Positions 1 through 7,378 of a DNA stretch of 22,951 bases are shown here, piece by piece. Each line of letters begins with the position of its first letter. Position 1 is the stretch's first letter. The stretch spans positions 1-22,951 of the forward strand of contig CAZOMY010000043.1 in the NCBI GenBank assembly GCA_964581115.1. Reading direction: 5' to 3'. The notes under the pieces were generated by a model. The model was not told where the DNA came from. It saw only the letters and a program-made list of their open reading frames with translations, and did not search any database. Both the position numbers and the translations under genes were made by a program. The DNA is from 2-02-FULL-55-14 sp964581115 (GTDB taxonomy: Bacteria > Bacteroidota > Ignavibacteria > UBA10030).

Positions 1-2
1 CA

Positions 3-25
3 CTTCGCCCTGAGCGGAGGCGAAG
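3..25. repeat. Short palindromic repeat (REP-like)
   Basis: The arms CTTCGCC (3-9) and GGCGAAG (19-25) are perfect complements around a 9-nt loop. A looser relative lies at 62-88, where TTTCG and CGAAA flank a segment with a CGCTCA core that is also present in the complement of this one. Both lie in the gene-free left end. REP-like nature is inferred from the palindrome and the shared core. Confidence 0.5.
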
Positions 26-103
26 GGGAGTCGAAGCGTGCGCTTTGTGTCAAAAATGCAGATTTCGGCTTCGCTCAACCTGACGAAAGAACCTCGATCC
101 CCA

Positions 104-196
104 TTTTTTTCAGCAACCTGCTAGAAAGACGTCTGGCCATAATCCGAAATCGGCAATTCGCAATCCAAAATTCCTCTTTGCAGGGTGCTGAAAAAC
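104..196. repeat. Small inverted-repeat element enclosing heptad array
   Basis: Outer arms 106-121 (TTTTTCAGCAACCTGC) and 180-195 (GCAGGGTGCTGAAAAA) are complementary at 15 of 16 positions. Between them lies an array of five exact 7-nt units (141-175). The right arm is also the terminus of the larger element at 180-385, so the two elements share an end. The same terminus recurs at 21169-21186. No coding sequence is visible inside. Confidence 0.6.
141..175. repeat. Heptad array, AATCCGA family (5 units)
   Basis: Five consecutive units in exact 7-nt register, each beginning AAT, with consensus AATYCNM. The same family occurs twice more, at 19741-19775 (complementary orientation) and 19797-19831 (same orientation), about 19.6 kb away. 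Confidence 0.75.
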
Positions 197-385
197 CCGC
201 TGGAGGTCAGAACAGTAACCGCCAAGCGCGCCACGATCGCCAAGTCCGCCAAGTCGATTGGGGAAAATGAATTGAAATGAACGCGTCTTCTTGGCGAACA
301 TGGCTCGCATATGATCATCTCTGACTTGGCGTCATGCCTGCCCGCCGGTCAGGCGGGGCGGTAATCGTTTTTCCGCAACCTGTTA
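180..385 (-). mobile_element. MITE-like composite element, copy 1
   Basis: Read on the minus strand, the element starts at 385 with a terminus identical at 23 of 25 positions to 21001-21025, and ends at 180-196 with a terminus matching the complement of 21169-21186. Inside are single GCCAAG-type units near the start side (325-333, 290-298) and four exact 9-nt units CGCCAAGTC-like at 220-255. Copy 2 has the same order and orientation. The TAA stop codon of the GH92 gene (383-385) is the first triplet of the element. There is no transposase, so any mobility would be in trans. MITE status is inferred from the terminal inverted repeats and two copies. Confidence 0.6.
220..255. repeat. Nonamer array, CGCCAAGTC family (4 units)
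   Basis: Four units in exact 9-nt register (220-228, 229-237, 238-246, 247-255); the last two are identical. The complementary array of four nonamers in the second element copy is at 21112-21147. Single units in the opposite orientation lie at 290-298 and 325-333. Confidence 0.75.
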
Positions 386-3325
386 GTACTCCACCTCGAT
401 CTCATCCACAAACAACCACGCCTTGTGACCGCTCCCTTTGTGCCATGGAGGGCAGAGTCCAATGTTGGTGGCCCGGATGCGAACGTAGCGAGCTTCGACT
501 TCTCCGAGGACGGATGATACTGTCGTGCGAATCGCCCCCTCCTTCTGCGGCTCAACGCCCGTCCCTCCTTCAAACGCCGTGCGGTAGACCTTCCCGTCTG
601 CGGAGATCTCGAATCGCACTGATGTCGGGAAGAAGATCCAGGCGTTGTTATCTTGCAGGAACGTCGCCGCAATACGACGCACGGGCTTCGATGCGCCGAG
701 GTCAACGATCGTCTCAAGGTCGTTCCCTTCGTACCCCTGCCATCCACCCACCCGAAAATCATCGACGCCCCGCACGCCGTCGATGAGGGCATCGTGTCCG
801 CCCCCCGTGTATTGAGGGCTGTAGGCTCCGGGTTGAACGACCGTCCCGACGCGCAAGGTCTTGGTGAATGCCGCTTCCATGATGCCGCTGGGAAGTCGTC
901 CCTCGGCGATGGCCCGCGCTTTAAGCGTGAGAGACTCACGAGCCGTGAACGGTCCCGTGTAGCGCGTCGACGTCGGACCGGGATCAGAACCGTCGAGCGT
1001 ATAGTAGATCGTTGAGCCGGGGACGCCGCAGATCAGCGTCAACAAGAGCGAATCCGTGAACGTCGGCCGCGCGGGATGGACGACCGGCGTCGTCGTGATC
1101 GCAACGGACGGCGGAACGGGGGGAAGGTCGCTCGCTGCCGTACCCCGCTGCAGATCCGGTTCGGGCGACATCGCGAAACGGAGATCTCCGCCGCTCATGA
1201 TCTCGTCATGCGAGATCCAGGAGCGCGTAACAGCACTTCCGTTGAGCGCGACCTCTCGCACGTAGGGGCGCCCCGTACCTCCATCGTGGGCACGCACGGT
1301 CCATGTTCTTCCATTCGGCAGCGTGATCGTCGCCCGTGGAAAGAGGGGTGAGCCGAGAACGTAGATCGGCTGGCCGGGGTTGACCGGGTAGACTCCCAAC
1401 GCACTCAACACGTACCACGCCGACATCTGCCCGCAGTCTTCGTTACCGATCAGTCCGTCGCGCCGTTCAGTGTAGAAATCCTCCATGATCTGCCTCACGC
1501 GAAACTGCGTCTTCCACGGCCGGCCGGCATAGGCGTAAAGATACGCGATGTGATGGCTCGGCTCGTTGCCGTGCGCGTACTGGCCGATCAGTCCTGTGAT
1601 ATCGGCTTGTTGGCGACCTTCGATCACCGGTCGCGTGGAGAACATCTCGTCGAGCTTCGCCACGAACCCATCGGGCCCGCCGTAGAGTTCTTGAAGCCCT
1701 GCCGCGTCATGCGGAGCGAAGAATGCATATTGCCACGCGTTGGCCTCGGTGAAATCGTTCGTCACCGCCAGGGGTCGGAACGGCTCCAACCATCCGCCGT
1801 TGTGCTTCGGCCGCATGAATCCGGCGGTCGGGTCGAAGAGGTTTCGATAGTTCTGCGACCGTCGCAAGAACTCCTCCTGCACGTCCTTCCTGCCCATGAG
1901 CCGCGCCATCTCGGCGATGCACCAGTCGTCGTAGGCATATTCGAGCGTCTTCGACACTGATTCCGATTCCTTTTCGGCCGGCACGTAGCCGCTTCGCCGA
2001 CAGAGCGACAGCCCGAAGTGGTCCTTGTTGGCGCTCGCCTGCATCGCCCGTAGCGCGTGATCGGCGTCGTACCCGCGGATGCCTTTCGCGTAGGCGTCGG
2101 CGATGACCGGCACGGCGTGATACCCGATCATACACCACGTCTCGTTCGCCGCCAGTTCCCAGACGGGCAGGGTCCCTCCTTCATCATAGATCGCCAGGAA
2201 TGAGCGAATGAAGTCGTTCGTACGGTCCGGCTCGAGGATCGTGAAGAGCGGATGTGTCGCGCGGAACGTGTCCCAGAGTGAGAAGACCGAGTAGCGTTCA
2301 AAGCCCTTTGCCGTGCGAGTCGCGCCGTCCATGCCGCGGTACCGGCCGTCAGCGTCGGAGAAGACGTTCGGCGCGATCATCGTATGATACAGAGCGGTAA
2401 AGAACGTGCGGCGCTGCGCGCTGGTGCCCCCTTCGACCTCGACACGACCGAGGACCCTCGACCACGCCTCGCGTGCCCGGCCTCGTACGTCGTCGAACCA
2501 CCCCGGCTCGGATGCGAGGTTCCGCCGCGCGCCGTCGAAGTCCACGGCCGAGATCCCGACGCGGACCGTCACGACGCGGCCCTTGGCCGGAGCGTACCGC
2601 ACGGCCCCCTTGACATTGGTTCCACGAGAGAAAGGCAGGGAGTTTCCCTCGCTTGGCGCTTCGACGACCGCCCGGTCAAACGGACGAGAGAACTGCGCCA
2701 CGAAGTAGATCACCTGGTCATTCGCCCATCCCCTCGACCGACGCATGCCCACGACCTCACGGTCGGAGGTCACTTGAAGAGAAGCATCGAGTACAACGTC
2801 AGGTCCGATCCCATGCACGAGATCGATGAGAATGTTGGCCGTATCGCGGTCGGGGAACGTGTAGCGATGCACGCCGACGCGTCTGCCCGCCGTGAGTTCC
2901 GCGAGGACTCGATGGTCATCCAGCGTCACGCGATAATAGCCAGGAGCGGCCGACTCGGTGGAGTGACGAAACCGAGACCGATACCCGGGCGATGACGCCG
3001 AGCCGGGCTCCCATCGGAGCCGACCCACGGTCGGTGCAAGAAGGACATCACCGTAGTCTCCCACGCCGGTACCGCTGAGATGAGTGTGGCTAAAGCCGAG
3101 GATCGAAGAATCCGAGCTATGATAGCCGCCGCACGCATCCCAACCTTCGACCCGCGTGTCGGGGCTGAGCTGGACCATGCCGAACGGTACCGTCGCACCG
3201 GGGAAGGTGTGGCCGTGACCATCGGTACCGATGAAAGGATCGACAAGGTCGACAGGCGAGAGGGACTGTGCCAGCATGGAGAACCATGGTATGGCGATCG
3301 GCCAGAGGCGCAAGCGTTGGTGCAT
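383..3325 (-). CDS. Secreted GH92 family alpha-mannosidase
   Basis: Glycoside hydrolase family 92 enzymes are exo-acting, calcium-dependent alpha-mannosidases that remove mannose from N-glycans and yeast-type mannans. The chosen ATG (3323-3325) gives 980 residues and opens with a likely signal peptide (basic MHQRLR, hydrophobic stretch, ending near AQS). An upstream ATG at 3350-3352 and a TTG at 3368-3370 are possible but add a non-signal extension made of repeat DNA. The mature protein starts VDLVDPFIGTDGHGHTFPGA, typical of the family. GNEPSHH (about residue 588) and GNEDCGQMSAWYV (about 627) are family signatures of the catalytic barrel. A chitobiase C-terminal-type domain (about 742-818) and a discoidin (F5/8 type C)-like domain (about 832-980, ending WLFVDEIEVEY) follow. 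The stop codon lies in a repeat terminus. There is no SusC/SusD pair nearby. Linkage specificity cannot be read from the sequence. Confidence 0.93.
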   Translation of the reverse strand: MHQRLRLWPIAIPWFSMLAQSLSPVDLVDPFIGTDGHGHTFPGATVPFGMVQLSPDTRVEGWDACGGYHSSDSSILGFSHTHLSGTGVGDYGDVLLAPTVGRLRWEPGSASSPGYRSRFRHSTESAAPGYYRVTLDDHRVLAELTAGRRVGVHRYTFPDRDTANILIDLVHGIGPDVVLDASLQVTSDREVVGMRRSRGWANDQVIYFVAQFSRPFDRAVVEAPSEGNSLPFSRGTNVKGAVRYAPAKGRVVTVRVGISAVDFDGARRNLASEPGWFDDVRGRAREAWSRVLGRVEVEGGTSAQRRTFFTALYHTMIAPNVFSDADGRYRGMDGATRTAKGFERYSVFSLWDTFRATHPLFTILEPDRTNDFIRSFLAIYDEGGTLPVWELAANETWCMIGYHAVPVIADAYAKGIRGYDADHALRAMQASANKDHFGLSLCRRSGYVPAEKESESVSKTLEYAYDDWCIAEMARLMGRKDVQEEFLRRSQNYRNLFDPTAGFMRPKHNGGWLEPFRPLAVTNDFTEANAWQYAFFAPHDAAGLQELYGGPDGFVAKLDEMFSTRPVIEGRQQADITGLIGQYAHGNEPSHHIAYLYAYAGRPWKTQFRVRQIMEDFYTERRDGLIGNEDCGQMSAWYVLSALGVYPVNPGQPIYVLGSPLFPRATITLPNGRTWTVRAHDGGTGRPYVREVALNGSAVTRSWISHDEIMSGGDLRFAMSPEPDLQRGTAASDLPPVPPSVAITTTPVVHPARPTFTDSLLLTLICGVPGSTIYYTLDGSDPGPTSTRYTGPFTARESLTLKARAIAEGRLPSGIMEAAFTKTLRVGTVVQPGAYSPQYTGGGHDALIDGVRGVDDFRVGGWQGYEGNDLETIVDLGASKPVRRIAATFLQDNNAWIFFPTSVRFEISADGKVYRTAFEGGTGVEPQKEGAIRTTVSSVLGEVEARYVRIRATNIGLCPPWHKGSGHKAWLFVDEIEVEY

Positions 3326-3349
3326 ATCGTATCGACAGGGGGGTGATGC

Positions 3350-3377
3350 CATAAAGAACGCAAAGAACAAACAGAAA
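3350..3377. repeat. Short degenerate repeat upstream of GH92
   Basis: AAAGAACGCAAAGAAC followed by further AAAC/GAAA units, lying just upstream of the chosen GH92 start and between it and the divergent gene at 3482. It resembles the other degenerate short-period repeats of this window. It is why the longer GH92 start, which would translate this stretch, was not chosen. Confidence 0.4.
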
Positions 3378-3481
3378 TGATAGTTGAGACATGTCGAAAG
3401 GCGAATCCTTTGATGGGATTGAGCATCCTATGTGGTGTCGCACCCACTGGCTCATCCACCACCGCCTTTTGGAGACATCGT

Positions 3482-3694
3482 ATGAAACAGAACATGGGTT
3501 CCGCCGACCGCATCATCCGCATTCTTCTGGCCGCCATCGTGGCGGTCTTGTATTTTACCGACCAGATCACGGGGACGGCTGCCCTGGTGCTGGGGCTCTT
3601 CGCGGTGATCTTCATCGCTACGAGCGCCATGGGCTTCTGCCCGCTGTATGCGCCGTTCAAACTGTCGACGAAGAAGGCTGAAGGTAAAGCGTAG
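3482..3694 (+). CDS. YgaP-like small inner membrane protein (DUF2892)
   Basis: This 70-residue protein starts MKQNMGSADRIIRILLAA, the pattern of the YgaP transmembrane-domain family (DUF2892), followed by two hydrophobic helices (about 11-26 and 31-50) and the closing motif MGFCPLYAPF. The family's role is unclear; in YgaP the domain is fused to rhodanese, which is absent here. GGAGA (3471-3475), six bases upstream of the ATG, fixes the start. An in-frame upstream extension was rejected because it lacks a good ribosome site and family similarity. The gene is divergent from GH92 and is followed by a long imperfect hairpin (3694-3791). Confidence 0.85.
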   Translation: MKQNMGSADRIIRILLAAIVAVLYFTDQITGTAALVLGLFAVIFIATSAMGFCPLYAPFKLSTKKAEGKA

Positions 3695-3791
3695 CACAGA
3701 GATCCACAGAGACAGAACGGAGCTCCACGGAGAGATGTGAAGGTACGATCCTCTGTGGAGCTCGGTATTTGCTCTGTGTAACTCTGTGTCA
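3694..3791. repeat. Long imperfect inverted repeat, CACAGAG/CTCTGTG units
   Basis: The left side carries CACAGAG at 3695 and 3705 (10-nt spacing) and GAGCTCCACGGAG. The right side carries CTCTGTGGAGCTC at 3751 and CTCTGTG at 3772 and 3783. GAGCTCCACGGAG and CTCTGTGGAGCTC pair at 12 of 13 positions, and the outer units pair as well, giving one long imperfect hairpin between the DUF2892 and OsmC genes. It could act as a terminator or transcript stabiliser, but it has no U-tract. Confidence 0.65.
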
Positions 3792-3829
3792 CGCTTTGTA
3801 TCTTGCATCATCCACTCGGAACTATTCTT

Positions 3830-4273
3830 ATGGCAGGCAAGAAGGAGATCACCCTCAGACACGTCCAAGGCATCACGTTCGTCGGCAAGGGAGCCTCGAA
3901 CCACTGGGTCGTGATGGACGGAGACCCACAGTTCGGCGGTAGTCTGGCCGGATCGACCCCGAAAGAGCTTGTGCTGATCGGACTGGCGGGATGCACTTCG
4001 AGCGACGTGATCCCCATCCTCAAGAAGAAGCGGGTCGCCTTGGCCGGCTACGAGGTGAACATCGTCGGCCATGAGCGCGAGGAGCATCCGCGCAGCTTTA
4101 CCGACGTGCACGTGGAGTATGTCTTCTACGGCGACAACATCAAGAAAGAAGACGTCGAGCGCGCCATCGAACTGTCGACGACCAAGTATTGCTCGGTCAG
4201 CGCTATCATCAGCGCCAGCGCGAAGTTGACTCACTCGTACCGGATCGAGCCGGCGGAGAAGGCGCCGAGGTAA
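3830..4273 (+). CDS. OsmC family protein
   Basis: This 147-residue protein is of the OsmC/Ohr superfamily, small cytoplasmic peroxidases that reduce organic hydroperoxides through a pair of cysteines. The two conserved cysteines are visible: C55 in LIGLAGCTSSDV and C121 in STTKYCSVSAI, at the usual spacing for OsmC. The N-terminal strand region (GITFVGKGASNHWVVMDG) and the central helix (PKELVLIGLAGC) fit the fold. The ATG at 3830 is preferred over an upstream TTG at 3803. It belongs to the broad YhfA-like OsmC group rather than clearly to Ohr, so the substrate is uncertain. It is followed by a heptad array and a structured stretch. Confidence 0.88.
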   Translation: MAGKKEITLRHVQGITFVGKGASNHWVVMDGDPQFGGSLAGSTPKELVLIGLAGCTSSDVIPILKKKRVALAGYEVNIVGHEREEHPRSFTDVHVEYVFYGDNIKKEDVERAIELSTTKYCSVSAIISASAKLTHSYRIEPAEKAPR

Positions 4274-4286
4274 GGGGGAAGAAAGT

Positions 4287-4314
4287 GGTCGGAGGTACGA
4301 GATCAGAGGTCGGT
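4287..4314. repeat. Heptad array, GGTCAGA orientation (4 units)
   Basis: Four units in exact 7-nt register (4287, 4294, 4301, 4308), variants of GGTCGGA. They are the complement-orientation counterpart of the TCTGACC units at 17753-17918, and so are a short member of that family 13 kb away. Confidence 0.55.
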
Positions 4315-4336
4315 TGTCACGGAGGTTGACCTCGTC

Positions 4337-4402
4337 GCAAACGTGAAGCGTTTGCCTCTCTGCCTGAGGGTCCATCCTCAGGCAAGGCTCTTCAGACAAG
4401 AG
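4337..4402 (+). other. Cluster of three hairpins upstream of transketolase
   Basis: GCAAACG (4337-4343) pairs with CGTTTGC (4349-4355). TGCCTGAGG (4361-4369) pairs perfectly with CCTCAGGCA (4376-4384) around a 6-nt loop. CTCTT and AAGAG (about 4388-4402) form a third small stem. None has a U-tract. Together with the terminator at 4456-4488 they form an unusually structured 150-nt stretch between OsmC and transketolase. It could be the OsmC 3' end or a regulatory leader; no known riboswitch consensus, including the TPP aptamer, was recognised. Confidence 0.4.
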
Positions 4403-4455
4403 TCACTCCGTCGTAACGTAAAGTCATAAACCTGAACAAGCCTGTGGTCGTCGAG

Positions 4456-4488
4456 ACGCCGGAGATCTCTCCGGCGTTCTTCTTTTTT
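4456..4488 (+). terminator. Intrinsic terminator
   Basis: ACGCCGGAGA and TCTCCGGCGT form a perfect 10-bp stem (4456-4465 with 4468-4477), followed by the T-rich tail TCTTCTTTTTT (4478-4488). It lies 56 nt before the transketolase start. It either ends the OsmC transcript or, if the transketolase promoter is upstream, attenuates transketolase. Confidence 0.8.
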
Positions 4489-4543
4489 CCCGTCGGATTT
4501 CTTCACTATCTTCCTTGTGACCCGCTGTCCGAAGGAACCGAAC

Positions 4544-6535
4544 GTGAATCCCTCCCTCGATCTTCGTTGCGTCAACACGATCCGAACGCTGGCCATCGAC
4601 GGCGTGCAGAAGGCCCGATCAGGCCATCCCGGCATGCCGATGGGGGCCGCCGCGATGGCCTACGTGCTCTGGACGCGCCATCTGCGGCACCACCCCGGAA
4701 ACCCGCGGTGGGCCAACCGCGATCGGTTCATCCTTTCGGCCGGCCATGGCTCTATGCTCCTCTACGCCCTCCTCTATCTTACAGGCTACGGATTGGAGCT
4801 GGATGAGTTAAAGGAGTTCCGTCAATGGGGGAGCCGCACGCCTGGACATCCCGAGTTCGGTCATACTCCCGGCGTTGAAACGACGACGGGACCGCTGGGT
4901 CAAGGCTTCGCCAACGGTGTCGGCATGGCGCTCGCGGAACGCTGGCTCGCCGCTCGCTACAACCGGCCTGGACACACGATCATCGACCATCATGTCTTCT
5001 CCATCGTCGGCGACGGCGACCTCATGGAAGGCGTGTCCTCTGAGGCCGCTTCCTTTGCCGGACATCAGAGACTTGGAAAGCTCATCTACCTGTACGACGA
5101 CAACAAGATCAGCATCGACGGCTCGACGAACCTGGCCTTCACCGAGGACGTCGGCCGGCGCTTCACGGCGTACGGCTGGCAAGTGAGGACGGTCGAGGAC
5201 GGCAACGACCTTGACGTCATCCATCGGGCGATCGTCGAAGCCAAGGCGCAGACCGAGCGGCCTTCGTTGATCATGGTGCGGACCCACATCGGCTACGGCA
5301 GTCCGAACAAGGTCGACAGCCACGACGCTCACGGCTCGCCGCTCGGCGAAGAAGAAGTGCGACTGACGAAGCAGGCCTACGGCGTCGAGCCCGATGCGAC
5401 GTTCAGCGTTCCCGAGGACGTTTTGGCGCACTTCCGGAAGGCGCAGGAACGAGGGGCCGAATGGGAAACGGTCTGGTCGAAGACCTTCGACGGCTACAGG
5501 ACGGCCTACCCGGATCTGGCCGCAGAATTCGAACAAACGCGGAATGGCTCGTACGGCGATGCGTGGAAGTCGGCCCTGCCGACGTTCACCGATGCGATGG
5601 CCACGCGTGAGGCATCGGGCAAAGTGCTGAATGCCATTGCCCCACACTTGCCGACGCTCATCGGCGGCTCGGCCGACCTGACGCCGTCGAACAACACAGC
5701 CCTCAAGGGCGCCATGGACATGCAACCCGCCACCCCGGAAGGCCGCTACATCCGGTTCGGCGTGCGCGAGCATGCGATGGGCTCGATCATGAACGGCCTG
5801 GCCCTGACGGAAGGGCTGATCCCGTACGGCGGAACCTTCCTGATCTTCTCCGAGTACATGCGGCCTCCCATACGACTGGCCGCCTTGATGGGCGTGCGGC
5901 CGATCTACGTATTCACGCATGATAGCATCGGCGTCGGCGAAGACGGCCCGACGCACCAGCCCGTGGAACAGCTGGCATCGCTGCGAGCCATCCCCAACCT
6001 GATCGTCCTGCGTCCTGCCGACGCGAACGAGACGGCCGAATCGTGGAAGATCGCCATCGAACACACGAGCGGTCCCGTGGCGCTTATCCTGACCCGCCAG
6101 AAGCTCCCGACGCTCGACCGGTCGAGATTCGCCCCGGCGTCAAACACGCTGAAGGGGGCGTATGTGCTGGCGGAGACGCATCCAACCCCCGAGTTGATCC
6201 TCATGGCCACCGGCTCGGAAGTCCAGCACGTCGTCGCGGCGTATGAAGCGCTCGCGCGCGAGCAGGTACGGGTACGGGTCGTCAGCATGCCTTCGTGGGA
6301 GCTGTTCGAGCGTCAATCCAGGGAGTATCGCGACAGCGTTCTGCCGCCCTCCGTGCGGAAACGCCTGGCCGTCGAAGCCGGCGTGCCGATGGGCTGGCAT
6401 CAGTGGGTCGGGAGCGACGGCGACGTCATCGCGTTCGACCATTATGGCGCGTCGGCACCGGCGGAGCGGGTCTTCGCGGAGTTCGGGTTCACCTCGGCAA
6501 ATGTCGTGGCCCGAGCCCGGGCGCTGCTGGGCTGA
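4544..6535 (+). CDS. tkt: Transketolase
   Basis: This cytoplasmic thiamine diphosphate enzyme moves two-carbon ketol units between sugar phosphates in the pentose phosphate pathway. It has 663 residues, the full single-chain length with pyrophosphate-binding, pyrimidine-binding and C-terminal domains. Visible motifs are the substrate-side SGHPGMPMG near the N-terminus, the ThDP/metal motif GDGDLMEG starting at G156 with the following YDDNKISIDG, and VREHAMGSIMNG containing the conserved cofactor-activating glutamate (E409). The GTG at 4544 is chosen because AAGGA (4532-4536) lies seven bases upstream; another in-frame GTG at 4517 has no such site. It is followed after 18 nt by the acid phosphatase gene, so the three genes to 8994 probably form one transcript. 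Confidence 0.96.
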   Translation: MNPSLDLRCVNTIRTLAIDGVQKARSGHPGMPMGAAAMAYVLWTRHLRHHPGNPRWANRDRFILSAGHGSMLLYALLYLTGYGLELDELKEFRQWGSRTPGHPEFGHTPGVETTTGPLGQGFANGVGMALAERWLAARYNRPGHTIIDHHVFSIVGDGDLMEGVSSEAASFAGHQRLGKLIYLYDDNKISIDGSTNLAFTEDVGRRFTAYGWQVRTVEDGNDLDVIHRAIVEAKAQTERPSLIMVRTHIGYGSPNKVDSHDAHGSPLGEEEVRLTKQAYGVEPDATFSVPEDVLAHFRKAQERGAEWETVWSKTFDGYRTAYPDLAAEFEQTRNGSYGDAWKSALPTFTDAMATREASGKVLNAIAPHLPTLIGGSADLTPSNNTALKGAMDMQPATPEGRYIRFGVREHAMGSIMNGLALTEGLIPYGGTFLIFSEYMRPPIRLAALMGVRPIYVFTHDSIGVGEDGPTHQPVEQLASLRAIPNLIVLRPADANETAESWKIAIEHTSGPVALILTRQKLPTLDRSRFAPASNTLKGAYVLAETHPTPELILMATGSEVQHVVAAYEALAREQVRVRVVSMPSWELFERQSREYRDSVLPPSVRKRLAVEAGVPMGWHQWVGSDGDVIAFDHYGASAPAERVFAEFGFTSANVVARARALLG

Positions 6536-6553
6536 AGTGAAGGCGATCGCACA

Positions 6554-7378
6554 ATGACGCAACGACTCAACGGTAACAGAAGGCACCTGGTATCCAGACT
6601 CGTCCTGGTGGTGGTAGGGCTGACGACTGCAACATCCTGCTTATCCGGCCAACCGACGGCGGAGCGCGGACGGTACGACGCGCTGTCGGCTACGGTGTGG
6701 TTGCAGACCTCCGGTGAGTACCGGGCCCTCTGCTATCAGGCATATCAGCTGGCGGAATGGCGGCTCGAAGCCGACCTGCGCGACTCGGTCCGCACCAAGC
6801 CCAGGGCCGTGATCGTCGACATCGACGAGACGGTGCTCGACAACAGTCCGCACCAGGCAAAGGTGATGCTCACCGACACGGCGTACCCGGCCTGGTGGAG
6901 GGAATGGGTGGACAGGGCCGAGGCCCGATCGATCCCCGGGGCGTTCGAGTTTCTGAAGCAGGCCTCATCGAACGGGGTGAGCGTTTTCTATGTGACCAAC
7001 CGCTCGGCCGATGAACGGGCCGCCACGCTTCGGAACCTGAGGAGACTGGGGTTTCCGTACGCCGATGAATCGCATGTGTTCACGCGCGAGGGCGAGTCGA
7101 GCAAAGAGGTGCGCCGGGCAAGGATCGCGCAGACACACGAGATCGTTTTGCTGGTCGGCGACAATCTCGCCGACTTCGCGGCCGTGTTCGACCGTAAGCC
7201 GCTCGACGCCCGAACCTCCGCCGTGGATCAACTACACCAAGAGTTCGGTTCAAGATTCATCGTCATCCCCAATCCGCTGTATGGCGATTGGGAATCGGCG
7301 GTGTTTCAGTACGGCCGGGGGCTTACTCCGGAACGTCGTCATGAGCTTCGCAAGAACATCCTGAGGTCATTCGAATGA
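6554..7378 (+). CDS. e(P4)-type acid phosphatase / 5'-nucleotidase lipoprotein (HAD)
   Basis: This 274-residue protein is of the HAD-superfamily lipoprotein e(P4) group (class C acid phosphatases), which dephosphorylate nucleoside monophosphates and other phosphomonoesters at the cell surface or in the periplasm. The N-terminus has a basic start, a hydrophobic stretch and a possible lipobox ATSC (C29). The HAD nucleophile motif DIDETVLD is at D89/D91, followed by the family's NSPHQ segment, the threonine-motif region FYVTNRS and the acidic motif LLVGDNLADF. The gene lies 18 nt behind transketolase and its stop codon overlaps the next ATG (ATGA at 7375-7378), implying translational coupling. 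The lipobox is not ideal (alanine at -3), so lipidation is likely but not certain. Confidence 0.9.
   Translation: MTQRLNGNRRHLVSRLVLVVVGLTTATSCLSGQPTAERGRYDALSATVWLQTSGEYRALCYQAYQLAEWRLEADLRDSVRTKPRAVIVDIDETVLDNSPHQAKVMLTDTAYPAWWREWVDRAEARSIPGAFEFLKQASSNGVSVFYVTNRSADERAATLRNLRRLGFPYADESHVFTREGESSKEVRRARIAQTHEIVLLVGDNLADFAAVFDRKPLDARTSAVDQLHQEFGSRFIVIPNPLYGDWESAVFQYGRGLTPERRHELRKNILRSFE

Noticed and set aside
141..255. Possible CRISPR array at the left end
   Set aside because: The units are 7 and 9 nt long and contiguous, without unique spacers of 25-40 nt, and no cas gene is present.
2926..3792. Minus-strand open frame spanning the GH92 5' part and the DUF2892 gene
   Set aside because: It overlaps two genes with clear family signatures, in a different frame from GH92, and has no domain of its own.
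4320..4543. TPP riboswitch before transketolase
   Set aside because: A thiamine aptamer would suit the enzyme's cofactor, but the conserved CUGAGA and downstream ACCUGAU-type segments in the right arrangement are absent.
4808..6064. Minus-strand open frame of 418 codons inside transketolase
   Set aside because: It is the complement of a strongly conserved gene and has no recognisable domain; high GC makes such shadow frames common.
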